Source of the DNA: Rufibacter psychrotolerans
GTDB lineage: Bacteria; Bacteroidota; Bacteroidia; Cytophagales; Hymenobacteraceae
Assembly (NCBI RefSeq): GCF_016924645.1
Contig: NZ_JAFFJV010000009.1
Location: 248,001-312,000 of the forward strand
DNA: 64,000 bases
Direction of reading: 5' to 3'
In this document: piece by piece, positions 16,178 through 25,001 of the stretch
Layout: the number at the start of each line of letters is the position of its first letter
Position numbering within the stretch: position 1 is the stretch's first letter
Translations under genes and position numbers: made by a program
The notes under the pieces: model-generated
Told to the model about the DNA's origin: nothing
Database searches by the model: none
Seen by the model: only the letters and a program-made list of their open reading frames with translations

Positions 16178-18976
16178 ATGGGAAAGATAGCTTTTGAGAA
16201 GTGGATTGGGGGAACCCTCGCCCTGTTGGTGCTTTTGCTGGCTGCGTGCACTTCTTCCCCGGAGACTAAGAAGTTTAAGATTGGTTTTTCCCAGTGTACC
16301 GAGGGCGATGCTTGGCGCAAAGCCATGCACAAGGAGATGCTGCGGGAAGCCTCCTTCCATCCAGAGTTGGAGCTGCAAATTAAAGACGCCAAAAACAGCA
16401 GCGCGGCGCAGGTAAAGCAGATCAGGGAGTTTATTGACCAAGAGGTAGATCTGCTCATTGTCTCGCCCAATGAAGCAGAGCCTATTACCCCGGTAGTGGA
16501 AGAGGCGTTTGAGAAAGGCATTCCGGTGATCCTGGTAGACCGCAAGATCAGCTCTTCTTCCTACAGCGCGTACGTGGGGGCCGACAATTTCCAGATTGGG
16601 AAACTGGCCGGGGAGTACATCGCCAACTTGCTGAACGGGAGAGGAAACGTCATAGAAGTTTGGGGATTAGAGGGCTCCTCGGCGGCCGTGGAGCGGCACA
16701 GGGGCTTCAGGGAGGCCACCAAGAGTTTCCCCGATCTCAAAGTAGTGGCAGAAGTAAAAGGTGAGTGGGAAAAGGAAGTTGCCAAAAAGCGCTTCCCGGC
16801 CGTTTTCAACCAGTTCCGCAACGTAGACCTGGTCTTTGCTCATAATGATGTCATGGCCCAGGGGGCGTACGAGAGCCTGCACGGGAACCCGGCCCAGCAC
16901 CGGCTTAAATTCACCGGGTTTGATGGATTGCCCGGGCCCAACGGCGGTCTGCAGTTCCTGGAAGACGGCATCCTGGATGCTACCTTTCTGTATCCTACCG
17001 GGGGCGAGGAGATCATGCAATTGGCCACCAACATCCTGCAGGGGCGGCCTTACCAGAAGGAAAACCTCCTGAACACCACCGTGATTGATGGGCGCAATGT
17101 CCATATCATGAAACAGCAGGCCAATAAGATCATTACCCAGGAGGAGAACATCAACCGGCAGCAGAACAAGATCAATGAGCAGATCAGGATTTACAACAAC
17201 CAACGCACGCTGCTCTACATTTTAATTGGCAGCTTAACCGGGGTAGTGGTGCTAGGGGCGTATGCCTTGTACTCCCTAAGGATCAGGCATGAGACCAACC
17301 AGGCCTTGATTGCCAAAAACCGCGAGATCCTGGAACAGCGCAACCAGATTGCCGCCATGGCCCGCAAAGCCGAGAAAGCCACGGAGGCAAAGCTGAAGTT
17401 CTTCACGAACGTATCGCATGAGTTCCGGACACCCCTGACCCTGATTCTGGGTCCGGTGGAGGATGCCCTGCAGAGCGACATTTCCATAGGGCTGAAGAAG
17501 GACATGCTGCTGGTGCGCCAGAATGCGCTGCGCCTGCTCAAACTGGTAAACCAATTGATGGACTTCCGGAAGGTGGAACGCAAGAAAATGCTGTTGCAGG
17601 CCACGGAGAATGACCTGGTCAGGTTTGTGGAGGAAGTGGTCCATTCTTTTGAGCGGCTGGCCCGCAAGCGCCACATCCAGCTACGGGTAAAATCTGAGCT
17701 GAAAGAGATCAACGTTTACTTTGACCGTGACAAGATTGACAAGATCCTCTTCAACCTGCTCTCCAACTCCTTCAAGTTCACAAGAGACAACGGCCGCATT
17801 ACGGTAACCCTGGAGCTGTCTGATGACCGTACCCACGTGTTGGTGGCGGTGGAAGACAACGGAAAGGGAATGACTCCCACCCAGGCCGCCAGCGCGTTTG
17901 ACCGTTTCTACACTGCCGAGGATAACGTAAGCCTGGGAACCGGGTTGGGCCTGGCCCTTTCCAAAGAGTTCATCAAACTGCACCACGGCGACATTACCGT
18001 GGTGAGCAAAGAACGCGAAGGAACCCGCTTTGTCTTCACACTGCCCCTGGGGAAAGCCCACCTGAAAGAAGAGGAAATTGTGGTAAGAACGGCCAGGGCC
18101 GAACAAAACGCCCCCCTGGTGGCGGGCGTGCTGGACGCCGATCTGGAACTATTTGCCAATGTGCAGGACCAGGAAAGCTCTGAAAGGGTAAAGGAGCATA
18201 CCGTACTGGTGATTGAAGACAACAAAGAACTGCGGGAGTTCCTGGTGTCAAGGCTGCAGGCCGAGTTCAACGTGGTAGATGCGCCTCAGGGTACCTACGG
18301 GCTGCAGCAGGCCTTTGACATAGTGCCTGATCTGATCATCTGTGATGTGACGCTGCCCCAGAAAGATGGCCTGGAGATCACCGCCGCCCTCAGGAATGAC
18401 ATGCGCACCTCCCACATTCCGGTGGTGCTGTTAACCGCCAAAGATAGCTTGGAATATAAGATTGACGGCATCCAGGCCGGGGCAGATCTGTACGTGACCA
18501 AACCGTTCAGTTACCTGTACCTGCTGGAGCGGGTAAAAGGCCTCATCAGGAACCGCGAACTGCTCAAGGTCTATTACAACAGCGCCATTGCGGTAGAAAC
18601 CAAGGTGCATACCGCCCAGCCCAAACAACTGGACAAAAAGTTTATCAATGAGTTGGCAGCTTTGGTGGAGAAAAACCTCCAGAACCCCGACATGAACGCC
18701 AATGACATTGCCGCTGCCCTGGGCATGTCCAGGGTGCATTTGTACCGGAAAATGAAAGCCCTGCTGGGCTACTCCCTCAATGACTACATAGTAGGAGCGC
18801 GCCTGAAGAAAGCCCGCCATCTTCTCCTAAACAGCCAGATGAACATTTCTGAAATAGCATACGAAGTAGGCTTTTCCTCGCCAACCTATTTCTCCACCGC
18901 CTTCCGGAACCATTTCAACATGAGTCCCTCAGATTTTAAATCGTCGCGGCCGGGGAAAGAGAAGAGCGTGGTGTAA
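16178..18976 (+). CDS. Hybrid two-component system, periplasmic sugar-binding sensor (fructose-sensor type)
   Basis: The protein of 932 residues fuses a whole two-component pathway. An N-terminal signal or lipobox-like segment (LLLAACTSS) is followed by a periplasmic-binding-protein type 1 domain (about 33-320; KIGFSQCTEGDAWR, LLIVSPNEAEP, VILVDRK). A coiled coil and one membrane span (about 344-366) come next, then HisKA with phospho-acceptor His414 (VSHEFRTPLT). HATPase (about 515-625), a receiver domain with Asp723 (IICDVTLPQKDG) and an AraC-type HTH (about 820-930) complete it. This architecture equals BT1754 of Bacteroides thetaiotaomicron, which binds fructose and activates the fructan locus. 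Position next to the fructan operon supports the same role; fructose as ligand is inference. Confidence 0.92.
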   Translation: MGKIAFEKWIGGTLALLVLLLAACTSSPETKKFKIGFSQCTEGDAWRKAMHKEMLREASFHPELELQIKDAKNSSAAQVKQIREFIDQEVDLLIVSPNEAEPITPVVEEAFEKGIPVILVDRKISSSSYSAYVGADNFQIGKLAGEYIANLLNGRGNVIEVWGLEGSSAAVERHRGFREATKSFPDLKVVAEVKGEWEKEVAKKRFPAVFNQFRNVDLVFAHNDVMAQGAYESLHGNPAQHRLKFTGFDGLPGPNGGLQFLEDGILDATFLYPTGGEEIMQLATNILQGRPYQKENLLNTTVIDGRNVHIMKQQANKIITQEENINRQQNKINEQIRIYNNQRTLLYILIGSLTGVVVLGAYALYSLRIRHETNQALIAKNREILEQRNQIAAMARKAEKATEAKLKFFTNVSHEFRTPLTLILGPVEDALQSDISIGLKKDMLLVRQNALRLLKLVNQLMDFRKVERKKMLLQATENDLVRFVEEVVHSFERLARKRHIQLRVKSELKEINVYFDRDKIDKILFNLLSNSFKFTRDNGRITVTLELSDDRTHVLVAVEDNGKGMTPTQAASAFDRFYTAEDNVSLGTGLGLALSKEFIKLHHGDITVVSKEREGTRFVFTLPLGKAHLKEEEIVVRTARAEQNAPLVAGVLDADLELFANVQDQESSERVKEHTVLVIEDNKELREFLVSRLQAEFNVVDAPQGTYGLQQAFDIVPDLIICDVTLPQKDGLEITAALRNDMRTSHIPVVLLTAKDSLEYKIDGIQAGADLYVTKPFSYLYLLERVKGLIRNRELLKVYYNSAIAVETKVHTAQPKQLDKKFINELAALVEKNLQNPDMNANDIAAALGMSRVHLYRKMKALLGYSLNDYIVGARLKKARHLLLNSQMNISEIAYEVGFSSPTYFSTAFRNHFNMSPSDFKSSRPGKEKSVV

Positions 18977-18999
18977 GTCCATTTTGGCGATGGCATGCA

Positions 19000-19051
19000 A
19001 ATTCCCTGTTTTGGGGCTGATTTTACAGAATCAGCCTCAAAACAGGGAATT
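19000..19051. repeat. Family A palindrome with extended arms, possible terminator
   Basis: Arms of 23 nt (19000-19022 and 19029-19051) pair with a single G-T mismatch around a 6-nt loop. The arms contain CCCTGTTTTGGGGCTGATT. The stem starts 23 bp after the sensor gene stop and is followed by TACTTTTA, so it may also end transcription. Confidence 0.75.
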
Positions 19052-19619
19052 TACTTTTATCCGCTCTACGCAGGTTGGTTAAGCCTTATCGTTTCGAAAG
19101 TTGCTGCTGCCCGCCGTTGCAGCCGCGACCAACTTGGGCCTCCTTCGAAAAGTAGGACTGAAGTCTTAGCGGGACTGACGTGCTCTTGGGCAGAGTAAAA
19201 AGGATAGAACCCCGCTTTCCCCCACGGAAGCTTTGCAGGATAATGTTTAGTTAGCCACTAAAGCAGGGCAGCCACGTTCAGTGCCATGTCATCGCCCTCT
19301 CTAAACTTTGGTTCTGTTTCTTTGATATTTCGGCAAAATAAGCCGGTGACCAGGTGGGTTTCCTGCGTGTTTTTCAAAAAGAAGCCAAGAAACAAGAAAA
19401 TCTGTGCTCAAACTCCGGTGAAGCCCTGCCTGATGTATCAAAACCGTAACCCAGGTTACAAAAATGAAAGGGAGTTGTGTGAAATATGAAATTTAATTGA
19501 TTGATAATCATAGTATTAAGTGGTTTTTGCCGATGGTATCAAAATGAATGTTTTTTGAGAATCTGCTGAAATGAAAGGTTATGCGAGGAGCCTACCTTCG
19601 GGAAAAACATTTCAATTTC
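19052..19619 (+). promoter_or_regulatory. Presumed control region of the fructan operon
   Basis: No gene is evident in these 570 bp between the sensor gene and the first operon gene. A dyad GTAACC-CA-GGTTAC lies at 19446-19459. A related direct-repeat pair, GATGTATCAAAA (about 19432) and GATGGTATCAAAA (about 19532), brackets it. These are candidate sites for the AraC-type output domain of the hybrid sensor. The assignment rests on position and symmetry only. Confidence 0.4.
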
Positions 19620-20957
19620 ATGGCAAACAAAAAAGTATTCTTCTGGTCCATTGTAGTAGCCCTGGGCGGTTTCTTGTTCGGGTTTGATACTGCGGTTATC
19701 TCTGGGGCTGAGAAAGCCATCCAGAAATTATGGCAACTAAATGTGTTTGAACACGGCTTAACGGTAGCCATTGCTTTAATAGGAACGGTGTTGGGTTCCC
19801 TCACGGGCGGCATTCCCTCAGACAAGTACGGGCGTAAGAACACCCTGTTCGGTATTGCGGTGCTGTACCTGCTGTCTTCCATGGGCACTGCCCTGGCCCC
19901 GGATTGGTACACGTTTCTGGTTTTCCGGTTCCTGGGTGGAGTGGGCATTGGAGTATCTTCGGTGACGGCTCCTCTGTATATCTCTGAAATTTCCCCGGCC
20001 AAGACCAGGGGCAAAATGGTGGCCCTGTTCCAGTTCAATATTGTGTTCGGAATCCTGGCCGCCTACCTGTCTAATTACTTGTTTGCCGGAATAGGGGAGC
20101 ATGACTGGCGCTGGATGCTGGGCGTGCAGGCCGTGCCATCCATCATTTTCCTGGTGATGGTGCTGGTGGTACCCGAAAGCCCGAGATGGCTGCTCCTGAT
20201 GCGGCCAGGCAGAACCGAAGAGGCCAAAAGAACCCTGCAGATTGCCAACCCAGACGCCAACGTGAACCAGATGGTCACCGACATTCTGCTGTCTGCCCAG
20301 GAAACAGATGACCAGGGCCACAAGCCTTCCCTGTTCTCCAAGAAATACTCCTTGCCTATCACGCTGGCGGTCTTGTTTGCCTTCTTCAACCAGGTTTCGG
20401 GCATTAACGCCATCATCTACTACGCGCCCCGCATTTTTGAGATGGTGGGCCTGGGGCAGGAATCGGCTTTGCTCTCCTCGGCGGGCATTGGGTTGGTGAA
20501 CTTCCTCTTCACGCTGCTGGCCATGAACGTAATTGACCGGTTTGGGCGGCGCACCCTCATGCTCATCGGTTCCCTGGGGCTGATCGTGACGCTGGGGCTG
20601 GTGGCAAAGGCCTTTTACCAGGAAGAATTCAGCGGCATTGCCGTGCCCATCTACTTGTTTGTGTACATTGCCTTCTTCGCCTTCTCCCAGGGAGCCGTGA
20701 TTTGGGTGTTTATTTCAGAAATCTTCCCCAATCAGGTACGGGCGTCAGGCCAGGCCCTGGGCAGCTTCACCCACTGGATCATGGCCGCCCTTATTGCTTT
20801 CAGCTTCCCCTACATTGCCGAAACGCTGGGCGGGGGCAATACCTTCATGATCTTCACGGGCATGATGGTGCTGCAACTGATCTTTGTGTGGCGCATGATG
20901 CCCGAGACCAAAGGCACCTCCCTGGAGAAAATTGAAAAAAGCGTTGTCTTCCACTAA
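19620..20957 (+). CDS. MFS sugar porter, likely fructose/H+ symporter
   Basis: The protein of 445 residues has twelve predicted membrane segments and the sugar porter signatures: GFLFGFDTAVISGAE at the N-terminus, SDKYGRKNTL, PESPRWLL, a second RFGRRTLM and a final PETKGTSLEKIE. QVSGINAIIYYAP is the typical TM7 sugar-binding motif. It sits in the inner membrane. The start is the ATG at 19620, immediately before the first membrane helix; the frame is open 13 codons further. As first gene of the operon and upstream of a fructokinase, it most likely imports fructose released in the periplasm. The gap to the kinase is 13 bp. Confidence 0.9.
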   Translation: MANKKVFFWSIVVALGGFLFGFDTAVISGAEKAIQKLWQLNVFEHGLTVAIALIGTVLGSLTGGIPSDKYGRKNTLFGIAVLYLLSSMGTALAPDWYTFLVFRFLGGVGIGVSSVTAPLYISEISPAKTRGKMVALFQFNIVFGILAAYLSNYLFAGIGEHDWRWMLGVQAVPSIIFLVMVLVVPESPRWLLLMRPGRTEEAKRTLQIANPDANVNQMVTDILLSAQETDDQGHKPSLFSKKYSLPITLAVLFAFFNQVSGINAIIYYAPRIFEMVGLGQESALLSSAGIGLVNFLFTLLAMNVIDRFGRRTLMLIGSLGLIVTLGLVAKAFYQEEFSGIAVPIYLFVYIAFFAFSQGAVIWVFISEIFPNQVRASGQALGSFTHWIMAALIAFSFPYIAETLGGGNTFMIFTGMMVLQLIFVWRMMPETKGTSLEKIEKSVVFH

Positions 20958-20970
20958 GCCAAAACCCTTT

Positions 20971-21879
20971 ATGCAGCAAAAGATAGTTTGTTTCGGAGAA
21001 GTACTATGGGACATCCTGCCCAGCGGAAAACTGCCCGGCGGCGCCCCTATGAACGTGGCCATTCACCTGCGCCGCAACGGGTTTGATCCCGCGGTGGTGA
21101 GTAGGGTGGGCAACGATGACCTGGGCAAAGAACTGGTTTCCTTCCTGAAGGAACAGCACGTCAATACCGATTGGATCCAAACCGGCCAAACCCACCTCAC
21201 CGGAGTGGTAAAAGCCAACATCTCTGATCGTAACGAGGTCACCTACAAGATTGTGGAGCCGGTTGCCTGGGACTACATCCAGTTTGAAGAGAGAACCGCC
21301 GAGCTGATCTCGCAGAGCGATGTCTTTATTTACGGCAGCCTGGTAGCACGCAACACCACTTCCCAAGAGACTTTGTTCCAGTACCTGCCGTTGGCAAACC
21401 TCAAGATCTTTGACGTGAACCTTCGGCCGCCGCACTACACCCCAGAGCGGGTCCTGACCCTGCTAGAGTTTGCCGACATAGTAAAGATGAACCACCAGGA
21501 ACTGGCAGAGCTCTGCGAGTGGCTGGGAGCAGAGGGAGACCCAAAACAACAGATGCAGTTCCTCAAAGACCGCTTTAACCTGGAACTGGTGATTGTGACC
21601 CGCGGAGACCAGGGCGCTGCCGCCCTGAATGAGACAGGCTACTTTGAACATGAAGGTTTTCAGGTAGAAGTAGAAGATACCATTGGCAGCGGTGATGCCT
21701 TCCTGGCTACGTTCCTCACCAACTACCTCCAACAAAAACCACTGGATCATACCCTGGAGAGAGCCTGCCTGATTGGGGCTTTCCTGGCTACGCAGCGAGG
21801 GGCTACCCCGGCTTATGTGCCCCAGGAGATTACTGTAGAGTCGCTTACCAACATGAATAAAGAGCACTTACCTCTCTAA
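20971..21879 (+). CDS. PfkB-family fructokinase
   Basis: The protein of 302 residues is a ribokinase/PfkB-type sugar kinase expected to convert fructose to a fructose phosphate. Marks are CFGEVLWDILPSG and GGAPMNVAIHLRRNG at the N-terminus (the first PfkB signature region). IFDVNLRPPHY and the catalytic signature DTIGSGDAFLATFL (general-base Asp) follow. The ATG at 20971 is preferred; an in-frame ATG at 20932 would overlap the transporter gene. Cytoplasmic. Operon position between fructose porter and SusC matches BT1757 of B. thetaiotaomicron. Confidence 0.9.
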   Translation: MQQKIVCFGEVLWDILPSGKLPGGAPMNVAIHLRRNGFDPAVVSRVGNDDLGKELVSFLKEQHVNTDWIQTGQTHLTGVVKANISDRNEVTYKIVEPVAWDYIQFEERTAELISQSDVFIYGSLVARNTTSQETLFQYLPLANLKIFDVNLRPPHYTPERVLTLLEFADIVKMNHQELAELCEWLGAEGDPKQQMQFLKDRFNLELVIVTRGDQGAAALNETGYFEHEGFQVEVEDTIGSGDAFLATFLTNYLQQKPLDHTLERACLIGAFLATQRGATPAYVPQEITVESLTNMNKEHLPL

Positions 21880-21903
21880 TCAACTAAAATCACATCAGAA
21901 CAT

Positions 21904-24900
21904 ATGAAAAGATTCCTACACCTAATGCTTGTTTTGCTCTGTACGGTGCGTGCCGTGCAGGGGCAAAACCTTACGGAAGTTACCGGTCAGGTACTATCCG
22001 TAGAAAAAAATGAACCGCTGATAGGAGTATCGGTAGTGGTGAAAGGCACTACCACGGGCACTACCACTGATGCAGATGGAAGATTCTCCCTGAGAGCAGC
22101 AGACAATGCTGTCTTGGTGGTCACTTACCTGGGGTTTCTTTCGCAGGAGGTGGCTGTGAGCGGGAGAAGCAACATACAGGTAAAACTGCAGCCTGATGTG
22201 AAGGTGTTGGAAGAAGTAGTAGTGACAGGGTACCAGACCGAACGGAAAAAGGATTTAACCGGTGCCGTTTCTGTGGTAGACACAGATGACATGAAAAGAC
22301 AGGCGGTGGCAAACCCGGTGAAAGCGCTGCAAGGCAGGGTAGCCGGGATGACAGTAACGGGTAACGGGTCCCCGAGCTCACCTGCCACGGTCCGCATCCG
22401 GGGGATTGGTACGTTCAACAACAATGACCCCCTGTACATCATTGATGGGGTGCCCACCAAGGCAGGAATGCATGAACTGAACCCAGCCGACATAGAGTCC
22501 TTGCAGGTGTTGAAAGATGCCTCTGCCGCCAGTATCTACGGATCCCGCGCCGGTAACGGGGTGATTGTGATTACTACCAAGCGAGGCGCCAAGGGGGTTC
22601 CCCAGATTAACGCGAATGTGTATTCGTCCTTTTCTAGGTTTACCACCAGAACTGACATGATGAACACTGAGGAGTATGGCAGAGCTTTATGGCAGGCAAA
22701 CGTGAACGCTGGCCGTGACCCCAACGCCAACAGCGTGAGCTACTTCTTTGACTGGAACGTAGATCCGGCCTCAGGTCGGCCAGTCCTGAACAAGGTACTG
22801 GTGCCAAAGTACCTGGACGAGAACAACACCATGCGTTCTTCCAACACGGATTGGTTCAAGGAAATTTCCCGCACCGGGGTAATCCAGAACTATGACGTTT
22901 CTATGTCTAACGGCACCGAGAACGGTAACTACCTCTTGTCTCTGGGTTATTTCAAGAATGAGGGGGTGATCAAGACGTCAGAGTTTGACCGCCTTTCGCT
23001 TCGTCTCAACACAGATTACAAGTTCTTTGGAGGGAAGATCATTGTAGGGGAGAACCTGAGCATCACCAAAACCAAGGAAGTGGGTGCCTCGCCCATGAAC
23101 GAGGCCATGCAGGCGCTGCCCATCATTCCGGTCAGGACCGAAGACGGCGGCTGGGGCGGACCGGTAGGCGGCATGAATGACCGCCAGAATCCGGTACGGT
23201 TGCTGGAAGACAACAAGCATAACAACTATGACTTCATGCGCTTGTTCGGGAACCTGTTCGCCGAGGCGGAGATCCTGAAAGGCTTGAAGTTCAGAAGTAA
23301 CCTGGGCATAGACTATGGCAATTACACCCATAGAAGGTATCAGAAGAAATACACCTCTGGCTATCTCAACAACCCCAACAACAGCCTTGACAACAACCAG
23401 AGCCACAGCGTGAAAACCACCTGGTCCAACACCTTCAACTATGAATACGCCGTTGGAAACCACCGGGTAAGCGCCCTGGCCGGGGTAGAATACTTCAGAG
23501 ATTACTTCACCACCTTCTCGGCCACCAGAACCGGGTTTGAGTTAGAGACCGACGACTTCATGTATCTGGATGCCGGTACCGGGGTAGCCGGGGTGTCTGG
23601 TAGCGGGGCAGAGCACGTGTTGCTGTCTTACTTTGGCAGAACCAACTACTCCTTTGCCGATAAGTACCTGTTCTCTTTCACCATCAGACGCGACGGGTCT
23701 TCCCGTTTCGGGCAGAACAACCGGTTTGGTACTTTTCCCGCCTTCTCGGTGGGCTGGCGTCTGAGCGAGGAAGGTTTCATTAAGAACAACCTTGCCTTTG
23801 TTGATGACCTGAAGCTGCGCTTTGGCTGGGGTATGACCGGTAACCAGGAAATTGACAACAATGCCATCTACAACATCTATCTGGCCAACTACGCAACAAC
23901 GGCTTACGACATCAACGGCAACAAGACCGGCGTGCTGCCTTCGGGCTTCAGACTTGCCCAGAACGCCAATCCTAACCTGCGGTGGGAAGCCACTACCATG
24001 TCAAACCTGGGGGTAGACTTTACCTTGTTCAACCAGAAGATTTATGGTAGTGCCGAGGCGTATATCAGAAAAACCTCCGACATTCTTATCCTGCCCCCTT
24101 ACATTGCTACGCTGGGCGAAGGCGGTAACCAGTGGGTGAATGGCGCCTCAATGGAGAATAAAGGACTGGAGCTGAGCATTGGCCACCGTACCGAAATTGG
24201 CCAGTTGTCATTGGACCTCAACGGGAACATTGACATGTACCGCAACAAGGTGACCAAGCTTCCTGCCTCGGTGGTAAACGCCTACGGCGGAAATGGTACT
24301 GACCAGAACATCCTGGGCCGTCCGCTGGGGTCTTTTTACGGCTATGTGGCCGACGGTTTGTTCAGAACACAGGAGGAACTGGACGCCCATGCGGCGCAGG
24401 ATGGAAAAGGCCTGGGCAGAATCCGGTACAAAGACCTGAATGATGACAATGTCATCAACAGTGAAGACCGTACCTGGATTGGCAGACCGCACCCAGACTT
24501 CTCTTACGGCTTCAATGCCTCTGCCCGGTACAAGAACTTTGACTTCAACTTCTTCCTGCAGGGAGTATCTGGTATTGACGTAGTGAATGACTGGAAGTTT
24601 ATCACTGATTTCTGGAGTGTTTCTGAAACAGGATCCAACAAAGGCACGCGCTTACTGGATGGCTGGTCTCCTACCAACCCAGACTCAGACATTCCGGCCA
24701 TTTCCCTCACAGATGCCAACTTTGAGTCCCGGTTTTCAACCTACTTTATTGAAAAAGGCTCTTATCTGAAGTTGCGCAATGCCCAGGTAGGCTACACCTT
24801 CAATCCGGCGCTTACCTCCCGGTTCAAGATTCAATCGCTGCGGGTGTACGTGGGCGGCGATAACCTAGGCATCCTGCTAAAGAGCAAATCATTCACTGGT

Positions 24901-24975
24901 ATTGACCCTGAGAACCCCGGGTACGGGTATCCTAACCCAATTGTGGGTACAGTAGGTGCAAACATCAGGTTTTAA
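21904..24975 (+). CDS. SusC-family TonB-dependent fructan transporter
   Basis: The protein of 1023 residues forms the outer-membrane import channel of the locus. It has a signal peptide (ending TVRAVQGQ) and a carboxypeptidase-like regulatory beta-sandwich (residues about 25-100, GTTTGTTTDADGRFSL). The SusC linker is EEVVVTGYQTERKKDLTGAV, followed by a plug (NPVKALQGRVAGM, GSRAGNGVIVITTK) and a 22-strand-type barrel ending in GTVGANIRF. No N-terminal anti-sigma-binding STN extension is seen, fitting control by the hybrid sensor rather than an ECF sigma factor. SusD follows after 26 bp. Confidence 0.95.
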   Translation: MKRFLHLMLVLLCTVRAVQGQNLTEVTGQVLSVEKNEPLIGVSVVVKGTTTGTTTDADGRFSLRAADNAVLVVTYLGFLSQEVAVSGRSNIQVKLQPDVKVLEEVVVTGYQTERKKDLTGAVSVVDTDDMKRQAVANPVKALQGRVAGMTVTGNGSPSSPATVRIRGIGTFNNNDPLYIIDGVPTKAGMHELNPADIESLQVLKDASAASIYGSRAGNGVIVITTKRGAKGVPQINANVYSSFSRFTTRTDMMNTEEYGRALWQANVNAGRDPNANSVSYFFDWNVDPASGRPVLNKVLVPKYLDENNTMRSSNTDWFKEISRTGVIQNYDVSMSNGTENGNYLLSLGYFKNEGVIKTSEFDRLSLRLNTDYKFFGGKIIVGENLSITKTKEVGASPMNEAMQALPIIPVRTEDGGWGGPVGGMNDRQNPVRLLEDNKHNNYDFMRLFGNLFAEAEILKGLKFRSNLGIDYGNYTHRRYQKKYTSGYLNNPNNSLDNNQSHSVKTTWSNTFNYEYAVGNHRVSALAGVEYFRDYFTTFSATRTGFELETDDFMYLDAGTGVAGVSGSGAEHVLLSYFGRTNYSFADKYLFSFTIRRDGSSRFGQNNRFGTFPAFSVGWRLSEEGFIKNNLAFVDDLKLRFGWGMTGNQEIDNNAIYNIYLANYATTAYDINGNKTGVLPSGFRLAQNANPNLRWEATTMSNLGVDFTLFNQKIYGSAEAYIRKTSDILILPPYIATLGEGGNQWVNGASMENKGLELSIGHRTEIGQLSLDLNGNIDMYRNKVTKLPASVVNAYGGNGTDQNILGRPLGSFYGYVADGLFRTQEELDAHAAQDGKGLGRIRYKDLNDDNVINSEDRTWIGRPHPDFSYGFNASARYKNFDFNFFLQGVSGIDVVNDWKFITDFWSVSETGSNKGTRLLDGWSPTNPDSDIPAISLTDANFESRFSTYFIEKGSYLKLRNAQVGYTFNPALTSRFKIQSLRVYVGGDNLGILLKSKSFTGIDPENPGYGYPNPIVGTVGANIRF

Positions 24976-25001
24976 TCATTCACTGACAGCAAAAGATCTA
25001 T

